Shown: positions 49,353-59,200 of the stretch, piece after piece | Layout of the letters: each line of letters opens with the position of its first letter | How positions within the stretch are numbered: position 1 is the stretch's first letter | Source of the DNA: Closterium sp. Naga37s-1 | Taxonomy: Eukaryota; Streptophyta; Zygnematophyceae; Desmidiales; Closteriaceae | Length of the DNA stretch: 64,000 nt | Assembly (NCBI GenBank): GCA_947471745.1 | Contig: CANJKZ010000084.1 | Span: forward strand, 2,650,501 to 2,714,500 | Direction of reading: 5' to 3' | The notes under the pieces: model-generated | The model's database searches: none | What the model was told of the DNA's origin: nothing | What the model saw: only the letters and a program-made list of their open reading frames with translations | Made by a program: the position numbers and the translations under genes

Positions 49353-49480
49353 TGTCAAACTTATATATGCTATAGTCTGTTTAGGCTGTAGTGGGGTAGT
49401 TCCTAGAGGGTACAACACTTTTGTGTTCTCTATTTGTACCCATCTCATTTCTAGTTCATTCATCCATTCCTCAATTCTCA
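49353..49480 (+). repeat. 3' LTR of element G
   Basis: 128 bp, identical by eye to the 5' copy, followed by the resumed LTR of F. Confidence 0.94.
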
Positions 49481-49659
49481 TAGAACTACCCCACTACAGC
49501 CTAGATAGACTACAACATATATGTTTGACATTAATAGCACAATAAATTCATGGGATATATTCAGATTTAGATAACGAAAACCCTTTATTTTATGCATCAA
49601 TAAATTATTATATTAAAGGCGTGAAATATATTACATCAACGATATCGTTTTAATACTTG

Positions 49660-50191
49660 TACCGTAAGCCCCCGGATATAAGCGCCGGCCTCGGATAAGC
49701 GCCGGCGCTTATAAAAGGATGAGGGCGCTTATATCTGGTCCTCGGTTATAAGCCCACCCCTGAAGGCTTACGGATTATAAGCGCCACCCTCTGTTTGTTT
49801 TTTCTATAATTGTACTGAAATCGCTGTAACGAAACTCACATTTTCGATTCCCTAATTGAATTTTGATGCCTTTCACCTCGCTCGGCTCATTGCCTGTGTG
49901 TCCATTCAGAATGAGCTGTCGGCAGCGTAAGTTGATCCATTCTTACTGTGTGTGTTGGCCGGGAATCATTCCGTGCCAACTGGCGCGAGATTCTCAATTC
50001 GAGCCCTCTATAGTTTCGACTCGATTCAAATTGCAAGAACGTGATCTACAATTTGGTGTAACAAATACGCATTTCATAAACGTCATTATATAAGAGCCGG
50101 CGCTTATAAAAATCCTCGATTATAAGCGCACCCCCTAAAAAACAGTGTTTTTAATACCCCCAGGGGTGCTTCTATCCGGGGGCTTACGGTA
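49660..50191. mobile_element. Non-autonomous terminal-inverted-repeat element, 532 bp
   Basis: The ends are perfect 19 bp inverted repeats: TACCGTAAGCCCCCGGATA at 49660-49678 and its reverse complement at 50173-50191. Subterminal copies of a TATAAGCGCC / GGCGCTTATA motif occur in both orientations near each end (49677-49790 and 50092-50130). There is no transposase ORF inside. The structure is that of a MITE or short deletion derivative. No target-site duplication is clear, so the superfamily is not assigned. Confidence 0.8.
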
Positions 50192-50478
50192 TCACGTTGT
50201 AAACATTTTTTGAGAAGTTCATATTAGCATAAAGTCTATAATGACCAATACACGAACGATGAGACTTGTACAGATTCCCGTGGAAACTGGAAATGCAGCT
50301 CACGTTCCCCCGATCTGATTGCTGGAAAACGCAATTAGTCTACAGCAAGCAGGTAAATTTTGCGCGTTGGAGTCACGCAGTTTCGTGGCCAATAGAATTT
50401 GCGGGAAACCTGTTCGCAGATTTCCCAACTTCATCGCTGGCAATCAGCAGGAAACCAGTATCGGCAGCAAACCCACTC
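50192..50478. other. Spacer without recognisable gene
   Basis: Short open stretches only. No similarity or repeat structure recognised. Confidence 0.4.
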
Positions 50479-50483
50479 GCAAC

Positions 50484-50625
50484 TGTCAGAATAATGAAGG
50501 AATGAATGAAACAGAGAAGAGGGTTTCCACTAGCAGGCAGTTGAGTACATATAGCAAACCCTAAATTGGGTTGTACTCGCTATTGAGTACCCCACTGCAG
50601 GCTAGACAAACATAACATTCTGACA
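50484..50625 (-). mobile_element. Solo LTR of the short-LTR copia group
   Basis: 142 bp, TGTCAGAATA... to ...ATTCTGACA, similar to the LTRs of F. The 5 bp target duplication GCAAC is perfect (50479-50483 and 50626-50630). No internal sequence, as expected after recombination between two LTRs. The strand follows the orientation of F's LTR. Confidence 0.88.
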
Positions 50626-50630
50626 GCAAC

Positions 50631-51237
50631 CTGCGAGCGAACAAAGGTAAATGTGCGATGGCAGCGCTGCCGAGCGACAGCAAAGGCGGGGCCGAGCAGG
50701 CAGTTGTGCTGGCGGCAGCACGAGGCAGCGCATAAGCGTGCGGCTGTGCGGGCGGTTGCGGGCGACAGCGCAGGTTAGCGCGGGAAGCAGCTCGGCAGGG
50801 CAGGGTAGCGCGCGCTGGGCAGCGTGCGTGGCAGCGCGGGCAAGCAGAGCGCAGGGCAGCGAAGGCTCTCGGGGGAGCGCGCGAGGCAGCGCGCGGGGCA
50901 GCGGAGGCGTTCGGGGCAGCGCGTAAGGCAGCGCACGGGGCAGAGAAAACGTGGGGCAGGGCAGCGTGCAGGGCAGCGCGAGCGCGTGGGGCGGCAGCGC
51001 GATCGTGCGGGGCAGGGCAACGCTATCCTGCGCCCGGGGCAGAATCTAACGGTGGGAAAAAAAAAAAAAAAAAAGGTCATAAACACGGTCCTAAGGAACT
51101 ACGTGCTCTAAAAACATGTCAAGAGTAGGAATGATGATTAGAAAGGGGGGTACAAGCAAAGTGTCGAGAAGGTGTTTGTACCCCCTAAGGCTAACCCCAA
51201 TACAGCATAGATAAATATAAACAGATATGTTTTGACA
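50631..51237 (-). mobile_element. Remnant H: 5' LTR and leader of a copia element
   Basis: An LTR-like segment at 51117-51237 (121 bp, TG...CA limits, minus strand) is followed on the minus strand by a primer-site-like sequence, an A/T homopolymer (51058-51074) and a GCGCGGGGCAGC-rich leader (about 50640-51040), the arrangement seen in F. The coding region is absent. Confidence 0.65.
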
Positions 51238-51612
51238 GTTATGAATCGATGCGCTAAGGTGAAACCTTCGGGAATGCTTAGATAAACATTCGTTTATTCC
51301 AAAAATTCATTTAATGGGCGCATGCGCTTGCATAATAACTCGACTGAAGGCACGTCCCAGTTATTATAGCACCTTATGGTATTAGAAGAGCAGCAGCTTT
51401 TATATCTGGGGTATGACGGTAGTGTTATTCTAGTTCACACGTAACAATGAGCCAGAGCACCTCGTTTCGCAGATGTATTTCGCAACTGTAGCAACACTCT
51501 CGCGAACCCAAAGTACCTTGCTCCCATTCCCTTATCCCCAGATTCCCTGCCTTCTGCTGAATGCTGAGCATTCGGTCGAGTCCTTATTCCCATTCCATCC
51601 CTCTGGTCAGCC
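51238..51612 (+). promoter_or_regulatory. Upstream region of PUR3
   Basis: Intergenic sequence of about 375 bp between a retroelement remnant and the PUR3 start codon. It must contain the promoter and 5' untranslated region unless there is an upstream exon. No TATA box or other element could be assigned with confidence. Confidence 0.4.
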
Positions 51613-54600
51613 ATGGCTGCGCACGCTTCAACCATGCATTGTGACTCTTCTCGACTATTAGACCGCAATTTTATTTTATGCAAGGTTCCCGCTACTCACC
51701 ACTGCAGAACGCTCTCGCACGCGCGCATATCCGCGAGCGCCCTACCGTCATCCGCGCCACTCGTCGCTTCTCGATCTCAATCCGTATCACTCCAAGCCGT
51801 CGCGCAAAGGTCGTGTGAGCCGCGAAGACTCGCGTCCGCGCGGCTCGTCGCGCGCGCGGATGCCTCTTCCAGCGACTCAGCGCGCGCCACCCCCGGCGAT
51901 GCCGCCGCCGCAGACGCCGTTCAACCGTTGGATCGGCGGCGAGCGCGGCTGGCGGTATTCGTGTCGGGCGGCGGGTCGAACTTCAAGGCGATCCACGCGG
52001 CGTGCGCCGACGGGCGCGTGAACGGCGACGTGGTGGTGGTCGTCAGCGATAAGCCAGGTCAGCATATAACGCGTATGGTTCGTCTCACTGGGAGTTAATG
52101 CAGGAGCATGTTCGATTTCAAGTGTCGGTGGAGCGGCAGGCGATGTATGTGTCTGACTGGCTTGAATCTCTTGACTGTGTTGCTTGTGTTGACTGCCTGA
52201 CTCCGCTCAATGTGCTCTCTATCTCCCTCCCTCCCTCCCTCCCTCCCTTCCCCCCTCCCTTCCCCGCTCTCACTCACCCTTTCTCTCTTCCCCGCCCCCT
52301 CCTCGCCTCTCGCCGCCACCATCACGGCCGTCGCGGGGAGGTCGCTGTGTGCGCGCGTGGGGGCGAAGAGTGCGGGGGATGGCAGTACGCGCGCGCCAGC
52401 GGCATCCCCACGCTCGCCTTCCCCGTCAACGCCAAGCTGCCGCCCAGCGAGCAGATGGGCCTCACGCCTGACGAGCTGCTCGCCGCCATGCGGTCAGTGC
52501 GTGCTTTCCTTCCAGCAGGGAATCGGACTCGTGCTTGCCTTGCCACTCCCCGTTTCGCTGCCTCGCACTCATGCCCGCACAGCCCCTTTGCCAGCTCCCT
52601 CATGAACCTGCTGCCACCACCGCTGGTGAGCGGCCGTCCGCGCCCTTCCCCTCTCCCCCCACACCCAATCGCTCTCCAACCCACTATCCCCCACGCGGCC
52701 ACGCCCTCCACGGCCCACGCAGCAGCACAACGTGGTGCTGGCGGGGCACCTGAAGCTGCTGCCCGCCGTGCTGTGCTGGTAGGGGCGCTCCTCACTCTAA
52801 CCCCACCCACCTCTTCCACCCCCATCTGTTGTTGTGACACAGGCAGCACGGGGTGGACTATGTGGTGCTGGCAGGGTACCTGAAGCTGCTACCGGCCTCT
52901 CCTCCGCCCCCTCCCCCTAGCTCATCCCTTTCCCCTGCCCCCCTCCACCCCTCTCCACCCTCCTCTCTCCACGGCGCAGGCAGCACGGGTGGACTATGTG
53001 GCGCTGGCGGGGCACCTGGAGCTGCTGCCTGCCTCGTTGGCAGAGCCGTTCCTCACTCAACCTGTCTGCACCCTTCCACCCCCATCTGTTTGCGCAGGCA
53101 CCATGGAGTCGATTACGTGGTGCTAGCAGGGTATCTGAAGCTGCTTCCCGCCTCGCTGGTGGAGGCATTCCCCCGAGCCATCCTCAACATCCACCCCGCG
53201 CTGCTGCCCGCGTTCGGCGGCAAGGGATATTACGGCATGCGCGTGCACAAGGCTGTCATTGCTTCTGGAGCTAGGTGGGTGGGATGGGCGTGCTGTGGAG
53301 TGAGGTGTACCGGGCTGTGTTAGTTCAACTGCCACCCCCTCAGTTTCATTCTCACCTCGCCACAGTCCACTTTGTGAATGGCACGGCCCCATAGCAGCGC
53401 AGGCCACAGTGCTGCCCTTGTTTGTCCCGCCCCTTCCCTCCCATTTCCCTCCCACACCCATATCCTCCTGCCAGGGTTGCAAGGCGCCCCAGTGCACTTT
53501 GTGGACGAGCAGTGGCCCCATAGCACCACAAGCCGTGGTGGCCGCCTGTGCTGCCCTTACACTTCCCTCCCACCCCACACCCTCCGCCCCCCTCCTTAAC
53601 AGGGTACCAACATAATATAGCAGCACAGGCCGTGCTGCCTTCTCTCTTCCCTCGCTCTTCCCTCCTGTCTTCCTTGGCAGGCTGTCATGCCATTTGACGA
53701 TCCCCTCAGTTTCATTCTCACCTCGCATCGCAGCCCCCTTCCTTCTCCCCCTTTCCCCCTCCCACAACCCTCTCTCCCCCTTCTCTCCCAGGGTATCCGG
53801 CCCCACGGTGCACTTTGTGGACGAGCGCTACGACCACGGCCCCATAGCAGCGCAGGCAGTGGTGCCCGTGCTGCCCTCCGATGACCCCCAATCCCTGCAG
53901 GCGCGCGTGCTCGCCCAGGTGCGCCCGTGGGCACGTGGACGGTTAAATTTGTGCTGTGTGGGTGGGCCTCCCTAAAGGGGGTTGCTCTGCCTGTGCTTCA
54001 GGTGGTGGCAGCCTGACAGAGTAAGCAGCAGTATAGAGCACAGGGCGAAGCTGTTGTTTCGGACGGCCATGCAGGTGAGGCGGCAGTGGGTTGTCACGTT
54101 GATGCTCACTCCCATCACGGTTGAGCCAATCAATTTGACTAAACCCGCTCCAATCCCTCCTTCCCCCCTGGCAAAGGGGTGTGAGGCCATGGCAGAGGGG
54201 TGTGAGGCCATGGCAGAGGGGTGTGAGGCCATGGCAGAGGGGTGTGAGGCCATGGCAGAGGGGTGTGAGGCCATGGCAGAGGGGTGTGAGGCCATGGCAG
54301 AGGGGTGTGAGGCCATGGCAGAGGGGTGTGAGGCCATGGCAGAGGGGTGTGAGGCCATGGCAGAGGGGTGTGAGGCCATGGCAGAGGGGTGTGAGGCCAT
54401 GGCAGAGGGGTGTGAGGCCATGGCAGAGGGGTGTGAGTCCATGGCAGAGGGGTGTGAGGCCATGGCAGAGGGGTGTGAGGCCATGGCAGAGGGGTGTGAG
54501 GCCATGGCAGAGGGGTGTGAGGCCATGGCAGAGGGGTGTGAGGCCATGGCAGAGGGGTGTGAGGCCATGGCAGAGGGGTGTGAGTCCATGGCAGAGGGGT

Positions 54601-55269
54601 GTGAGGCCATGGCAGAGGGGTGTGAGGCCATGGCAGAGGGGTGTGAGGCCATGGCAGAGGGGTGTGAGTCCCGTGCCTCAGCACTCTTTCTGTCTCACTC
54701 CTCCTTCCTCCCACGTGTTCTTTCCCCATGTGTCCTTGACCCCACACATATTTTCCCAACATGTGCCGCCATCCCCTCTGTGCCCCCACGCACACCGGCT
54801 GTATGCGTGTGCGGCCCCAGCTGGTCCCCTTTCTCCCATCTGCCCTTGACCCCCCCCCCCACCTCCCCCCCCCCCCTTCCATGTGTGTTTGGCAAATTTC
54901 TCGGTGCTCTCAGGAGCACCAACTGTATGTGCGTGTGTGGTGGCAGCGCTGTGCGACATCAGGCTAGGATCCCCTCCCTCCCACACATCCTCCCCCCACG
55001 CGTATGACCCCTCCCCCCTTCTGTGTTCTCAGGAGCACCAACTGTATGCGCGGGTGGTAGCAGCGCTGTGCGGTATCAGGCTAGGCTCCCCACACCTCCT
55101 CCCCCACATGTGCACACCCCCCCCAACCCCCCCCACCCCCTCTCTGTGTTTTCAGGAGCACCGAGTGTATGCACGGGTGGTGGCAGCGCTGTGCGACGGC
55201 CGGGTGGAGTGGCGGGAGGATGGCGTGCCGCTCATTCGCACCTCAAAGGATGGCAACGAGTTTGAGTAG
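51613..55269 (+). CDS. PUR3: Phosphoribosylglycinamide formyltransferase (GART), organelle-targeted
   Basis: Transfers a formyl group from 10-formyltetrahydrofolate to glycinamide ribonucleotide, the third step of purine synthesis. Exons: 51613-52057, 52369-52492, 53098-53274, 53792-53918 and 55156-55269, all GT-AG and phase-consistent, giving 328 residues. About 110 N-terminal residues rich in Ala, Ser and Arg and poor in acids look like a plastid or mitochondrial transit peptide, as in plant PUR3. The catalytic domain shows FVSGGGSNF (substrate loop), ILNIHPALLPAFGGKG (Asn and His of the active site) and HFVDERYDHGPI (catalytic Asp region), then the family end REDGVPLI. Length and order match plant PurN proteins. 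Introns 2, 3 and 4 hold partial copies of the exon that follows (see separate entries). Exon limits are read from sequence only. Confidence 0.93.
52722..53053 (+). repeat. Three partial copies of PUR3 exon 3 in intron 2
   Basis: The start of exon 3 (GTGGACTATGTGGTGCTGGC... type, coding HGVDYVVLAGYLKLLPA) recurs at about 52722-52773, 52843-52902 and 52980-53053, each directly after an AG acceptor. The preceding pyrimidine tract (CTTCCACCCCCATCTGTT) is also copied. The real exon starts at 53098. The copies lack the NIHPALLP active-site half and a proper donor. Confidence 0.9.
53363..53640 (+). repeat. Partial copies of PUR3 exon 4 in intron 3
   Basis: Degenerate copies of the exon 4 segment (GTGCACTTTGTGGACGAGC... 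GGCCCCATAGCAGCGCAGGC) lie at about 53363-53424 and 53473-53563, with a shorter trace at about 53609-53640. The intron sequence TCAGTTTCATTCTCACCTCG also occurs twice (about 53340 and 53706), so the unit spans intron and exon. Confidence 0.85.
54172..54669. repeat. 21 bp minisatellite, about 23 copies, in PUR3 intron 4
   Basis: Unit TGTGAGGCCATGGCAGAGGGG is repeated almost without change. A few units carry TGTGAGTCC instead. Because 21 is a multiple of three, several frames stay open; those ORFs are repeat artefacts. Confidence 0.97.
54914..55090 (+). repeat. Two partial copies of PUR3 exon 5 in intron 4
   Basis: GAGCACCAACTGTATG... copies at about 54914-54970 and 55033-55090 each follow a CTCAG acceptor, as the real exon 5 does at 55156 (GAGCACCGAGTGTATG). 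They code for EHQLYARVVAALC and then drift away. The spacing is about 120 bp. Confidence 0.9.
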
Positions 55270-56210
55270 TGCGGGGAGTGTGCTGCATGGCAATGGGTCG
55301 CGTGGGGTGGGTGTGCTGCAGACCGCTCCTTTAGTTTTCAGCCACCCTTTTGAGGTGGGGCCCTGGTGGTGTGCTGCTCGTTTGCAGAGCGGTGGATGGG
55401 TAGAGTAGGGAGGGGATGGGACCACAGTGGAAATGTGAGACCTGTTGCATGGGACGAGGCAGGTACCATACGCATGCACCCGTAGAAAATGGAGAGGAAA
55501 AGAGTTCTTGGGGAAGTTGAATAAATATGAGCTGGATTGCGGACGGTGGGGCCTTGATTGGCCACAGAAATAATAAATCGGCTGTATTTGCTACGGTAGT
55601 TTGTACCTTCTAGCAAATATTGAATATGTAGTTTGGAGTTTCAACTACAGATGAGTGTAGTTTCTCCTGCAAACTCCATGTCAAGTCTCCACCGCAGAGC
55701 ACCCCGCAGTACCGCATTTGCAAATCTGTGCTGTCCCTCGCGCACCTCATTCGAAACTACTGGCTCTCCACAGCTGAAGCCACGAGCAGCATCCCAGTGG
55801 CGTGAGAATGAAGTCTGTCGCCTGCTTCCTCGCCGCACCTCTTTAACGCGTCTCACGCGCCTCCAACGTTGTCCCTTGCTCGGCCGATCCGCGTCGTTTT
55901 CGTTTGTTTCGCTCGTCGCGGGGGCCAGGCGCCAACAGCAGCGCGCGTCGATAGTAACGCCGCGAGTACATACCTGCTACGACCTTGTCCCTTGCCACTC
56001 AACACAGATCGCAATCTCTTGCCACTTGCACGAATCGAAATTCCCTTTCGCGTAGCTACTAGCTCCAGATCGCCTATCGTTCGCCTCGCCTCGCCTTCCT
56101 CTTGCTTCTCGCGTTCCTCGTTTCGCCTTCTCGCTTCGACGCTTCTCTCATCCTCCTCTCTCTCGCTCTCTCTCCTTCTCTCCCATTCAAGTCACCCCGG
56201 CGCGGCCGCC
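55270..56210. other. Intergenic region between PUR3 and the RGLG-like gene
   Basis: Holds the PUR3 3' untranslated region and the promoter plus 5' leader of the next gene. An open frame runs into the RGLG-like start from about 55869, but the ATG at 56211 sits in a good GCCGCC context and starts the conserved architecture, so I treat the upstream part as leader. Confidence 0.5.
55520..55577 (+). terminator. Candidate PUR3 polyadenylation signals
   Basis: AATAAA occurs at 55520-55525 and again at 55572-55577, about 250-310 bp after the PUR3 stop. Suggestive only. Confidence 0.4.
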
Positions 56211-59200
56211 ATGTTCGGCTTATTCAGAAAAGGCAAGCCGCAGCAGCAGCAGCCGCAGCCGCCGCCGGCCGGCCAGCCCGGGTACCCCCCACCCGCGGGG
56301 TACGCGCAGGGCGGCTACGCGCCAGCTGCGCCGCCGCCTGCGGGCTATGGCGGAGCGGCGGGGGGGTATGGGCAAGCGGGGGCATATGGCGGGGCAGCGG
56401 GGGGCGGCGGCGGGGGGAGGGCGCAGATGACGTTCCAGCAGAAGTACGGATTCATCCCGGACTCGTTCCAGAACATACAGCAGGTACGGGGGAGTGAAGA
56501 GAGGAGGAGGGATGAGTACGGGGGGGCGGGGGGTCGGGTGAGCACACCGCAGGTTGGGGGGAAGGGGGGGTTGAACATGGCGCAGGTGGGTAGGGATGGG
56601 TGGCGGGTGTCGCATGCGCCACGTGGTTGTCAGACGATGGATGCCCGTGCATACTCGCTTGTCTCATGCGTGGGGTGGGGGTGCACCTGCTTGCTTGCCT
56701 ACTTGCCTGCTTGCCTACTTGCTTGCTCGCTCGCTCGCGTGCCTGCACTTGTTCACTTGCCGCATGCTCTGCTCACTGCCTTGTGCCTGCTTGCCTGCCT
56801 GACTGCCCGCCTGCTCGCCTGTGTGCTCATCTGCCTGCCTCCCTCCCTCATTCGCCTCTCTGCTCGCCTGCAGGTGCAGGATAAGCTGCGAGAGGTGGGG
56901 CTCGAGTCCAGCAACCTCATCGTAGCCGTTGATTTCACCAAGAGCAACGAATGGACAGGTCAGATCTCTCTACTCACCACCTTGTCAGCATCTGTGCATC
57001 TCGTTTTGTGTCTTTCATTCTGCCTCTTCTCTCTTCCTCGCCCCACACTCTACAGTTCCGCACACTTCTTGCACTGACCAGTTCGCCCTTTCCCTCTCAC
57101 ACCGCCTTTGCCGCATCCAACCGCCGTCCTTCCCGTCTCACCACCGGCACTGCACCATTCAACTGCCCTGCTACCGTCCACCATCCTCCCCATCCCACCT
57201 CCGCCTCCCCTTCTTCCCGCCATGTGCCCGCTTCTCTCCACACCCCACTGTCATCGTCCTTCCTCACCTCGTGTCTCACCACACCTTCCCAGTCCCTTCT
57301 CTCAAGTCCCCTCGCCCTTCCCCGACCCTGCCCGTGTGAACATGCACGCGTGCATTTCCCCGCCATCAGGCAAGCACACCTTTGGAGGGCGGTGTCTACA
57401 CACCATAGGCCCACACATGAATCCATACGAGCAGGCCATTCAGATCATTGGGGAGACCCTTGAGCCCTTCGACGAGGACAACCTCATTCCCGCCTTCGGC
57501 TTCGGTGACGGTCAGTCACTCAGTCACTCAGTCACTCAGTCACTCAGACACTCAGTCACTCGCGTGCCCCTTTGAGTCGACTCAGAAGTAGCCTGCGCCT
57601 TTCCTCCTTGCGCCTCCTCTTCCTTGCGGTGCGTGTTCTGCATCCTCGCCCTTGTCCTCATGCACACGGCGCATGCCTACCCCGAGTGTCGTGTGCACAT
57701 CCCTGTTTCACATCATCCTAATTGCGCATCCCACCTCCTGCATGCATCCACACGTGCAAACGCGTGTGAGTAAGCCCGCGCCTCAAGTCAAGGCGCCCTT
57801 TCCCTCTCACTCCACTCACTCCACCTCTCAGCCACAACACACGACAAGGCAGTGTTTTCATTCAACCGTGACAACCGCTCCTGCAACGGCATTGCAGAGA
57901 CGCTCTCGCGCTACCGGGCCATCGCTCCCCACGTCAAGCTCTCAGGTGCACTGCTGCTTCCTTACCTCTCCTGCACACATCTCGTCGCTTACCTCCTCTC
58001 ATGCCCCCCCCCCCTCCACCACCGTCCTTCAATCCCCCTCTTCCCATCTCACCCTCCCAGGCCCCACATCCTTCACGCCAGCAATAGAGGCGGCGGTGTG
58101 CATAGTGGAGGAGAGTGGCGGCGGCGTTTATTCGCCAGCCATCCCTTTTCCCTCTCCCCATGCTTGCCCTCTCTGTCCCTCTCCCCCCCTCCCAGGCCCC
58201 ACGTCCTTTGCGCCGGCAATAGATGCGGCGGTGCGCATAGTGGAGGAGAGTGGCGGCAACTACCACGTGCTGCTCATCATTGCTGATGGCCAGGTGCGGT
58301 GTGGTACAGTGCGGTGATAGCAGGTAGTGAGAGTGGCGGCAGCAACTACCACATGCTGCTCATCATTGCTGATGGTCAGGTAGGTACCCGCTCTGCTCTG
58401 CTCTGCTCTGCTCTGCTGTGCTCTGCTCTGCTCTGCTCTGCTCTGCTCTGCTCCGCTCCGCTCCGCTCCGCTCCGCTCCGCTCCGCTCTGCTCTGCTCTG
58501 CTCTGCTCTGCTCTGCTCTGCTCTGCTCCGCTCCGCTCCGCTCCGCTCCGCTCCGCTCCGCTCCGCTCCGCTCTGCTCTGCTCTGCTCTGCTCTGCTCCG
58601 CTCTGCTCTGCTCTGCTCTGCTCCGCTCCGCTCTGCTCTGCTCTGCTCTGCTCCGCTCCGCTCCGCTCTGCTCTGCTCTGCTCTGCTCTGCTCTGCTCTG
58701 CTCTGCTCTGCTCTGCTCTGCTCTGCTCTGCTCTGCTCCGCTCCGCTCGGCTCTGCTCTGCTCTGCTCTGCTCTGCTCTGCTCTGCTCCGCTCCGCTCCG
58801 CTCCGCTCCGCTCCGCTCCGCTCCGCTCTGCTCTGCTCCGCTCCGCTCCGCTCCGCTCCGCTCCGCTCCGCTCCGCTCCGCTCCGCTCCGCTCCGCTCCG
58901 CTCCGCTCCGCTCCGCTCCGCTCTGCTCTGCTCTGCTCTGCTCTGCTCTGCTCTGCTCTGCTCTGCTCTGCTCCGCTCCGCTCCGCTCTGCTCTGCTCTG
59001 CTCTGCTCTGCTCTGCTCTGCTCTGCTCTGCTCTGCTCTGCTCTGCTCTGCTCCGCTCCGCTCGGCTCTGCTCTGCTCTGCTCCGCTCGGCTCTGCTCGG
59101 CTCTGCTCCGCTCTGCTCCGCTCCGCTCCGCTCCGCTCCGCTCCGCTCCGCTCCGCTCCGCTCCGCTCCGCTCCGCTCCGCTCCGCTCCGCTCTGCTCTG

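Larger units (their letters stand above)
42019..49480 (+). mobile_element. Ty1/copia LTR retroelement G, inserted in the 5' LTR of F
   Basis: The LTRs are 42019-42146 and 49353-49480, each 128 bp and identical by eye, indicating a very young insertion. They are flanked by AGAACT (42013-42018 and 49482-49487), a short duplication of F's LTR that confirms the nesting; one extra base separates the right LTR end from it. The primer site TGGTATAGAGC follows at 42149. The leader of about 1.07 kb is unusually long and GC-rich, with repeated GGCCCGTAGCGGCCCCTTCGC-like units (about 42240-42700). The coding region has about five breaks despite the identical LTRs. Confidence 0.95.
34889..49530 (-). mobile_element. 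Ty1/copia LTR retroelement F, interrupted by element G
   Basis: The 3' LTR is 34889-35019 (131 bp). The 5' LTR is split by element G into 41931-42018 and 49488-49530 (88 + 43 = 131 bp). The target duplication TTAAT is intact at 34884-34888 and 49531-49535, which fixes the limits. A TGGTATTCTGAGC-like primer site lies just inside the 5' LTR (about 41917-41930), and the leader is GC-rich (about 41180-41860). The LTRs differ at about seven of 131 positions (about 5%), so F is older than E and G. The coding region has about six breaks. It belongs to the same short-LTR lineage as E and G. Confidence 0.95.

Noticed and set aside
54172-54669. CRISPR-like array
   Set aside because: The units are contiguous 21 bp repeats without unique spacers, in a eukaryotic intron.
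53972-54882. Long repetitive ORFs (CEAMAEG, MASHPSA, TPLPWPH repeats)
   Set aside because: These are translations of the 21 bp intronic minisatellite; the period divisible by three keeps the frames open.
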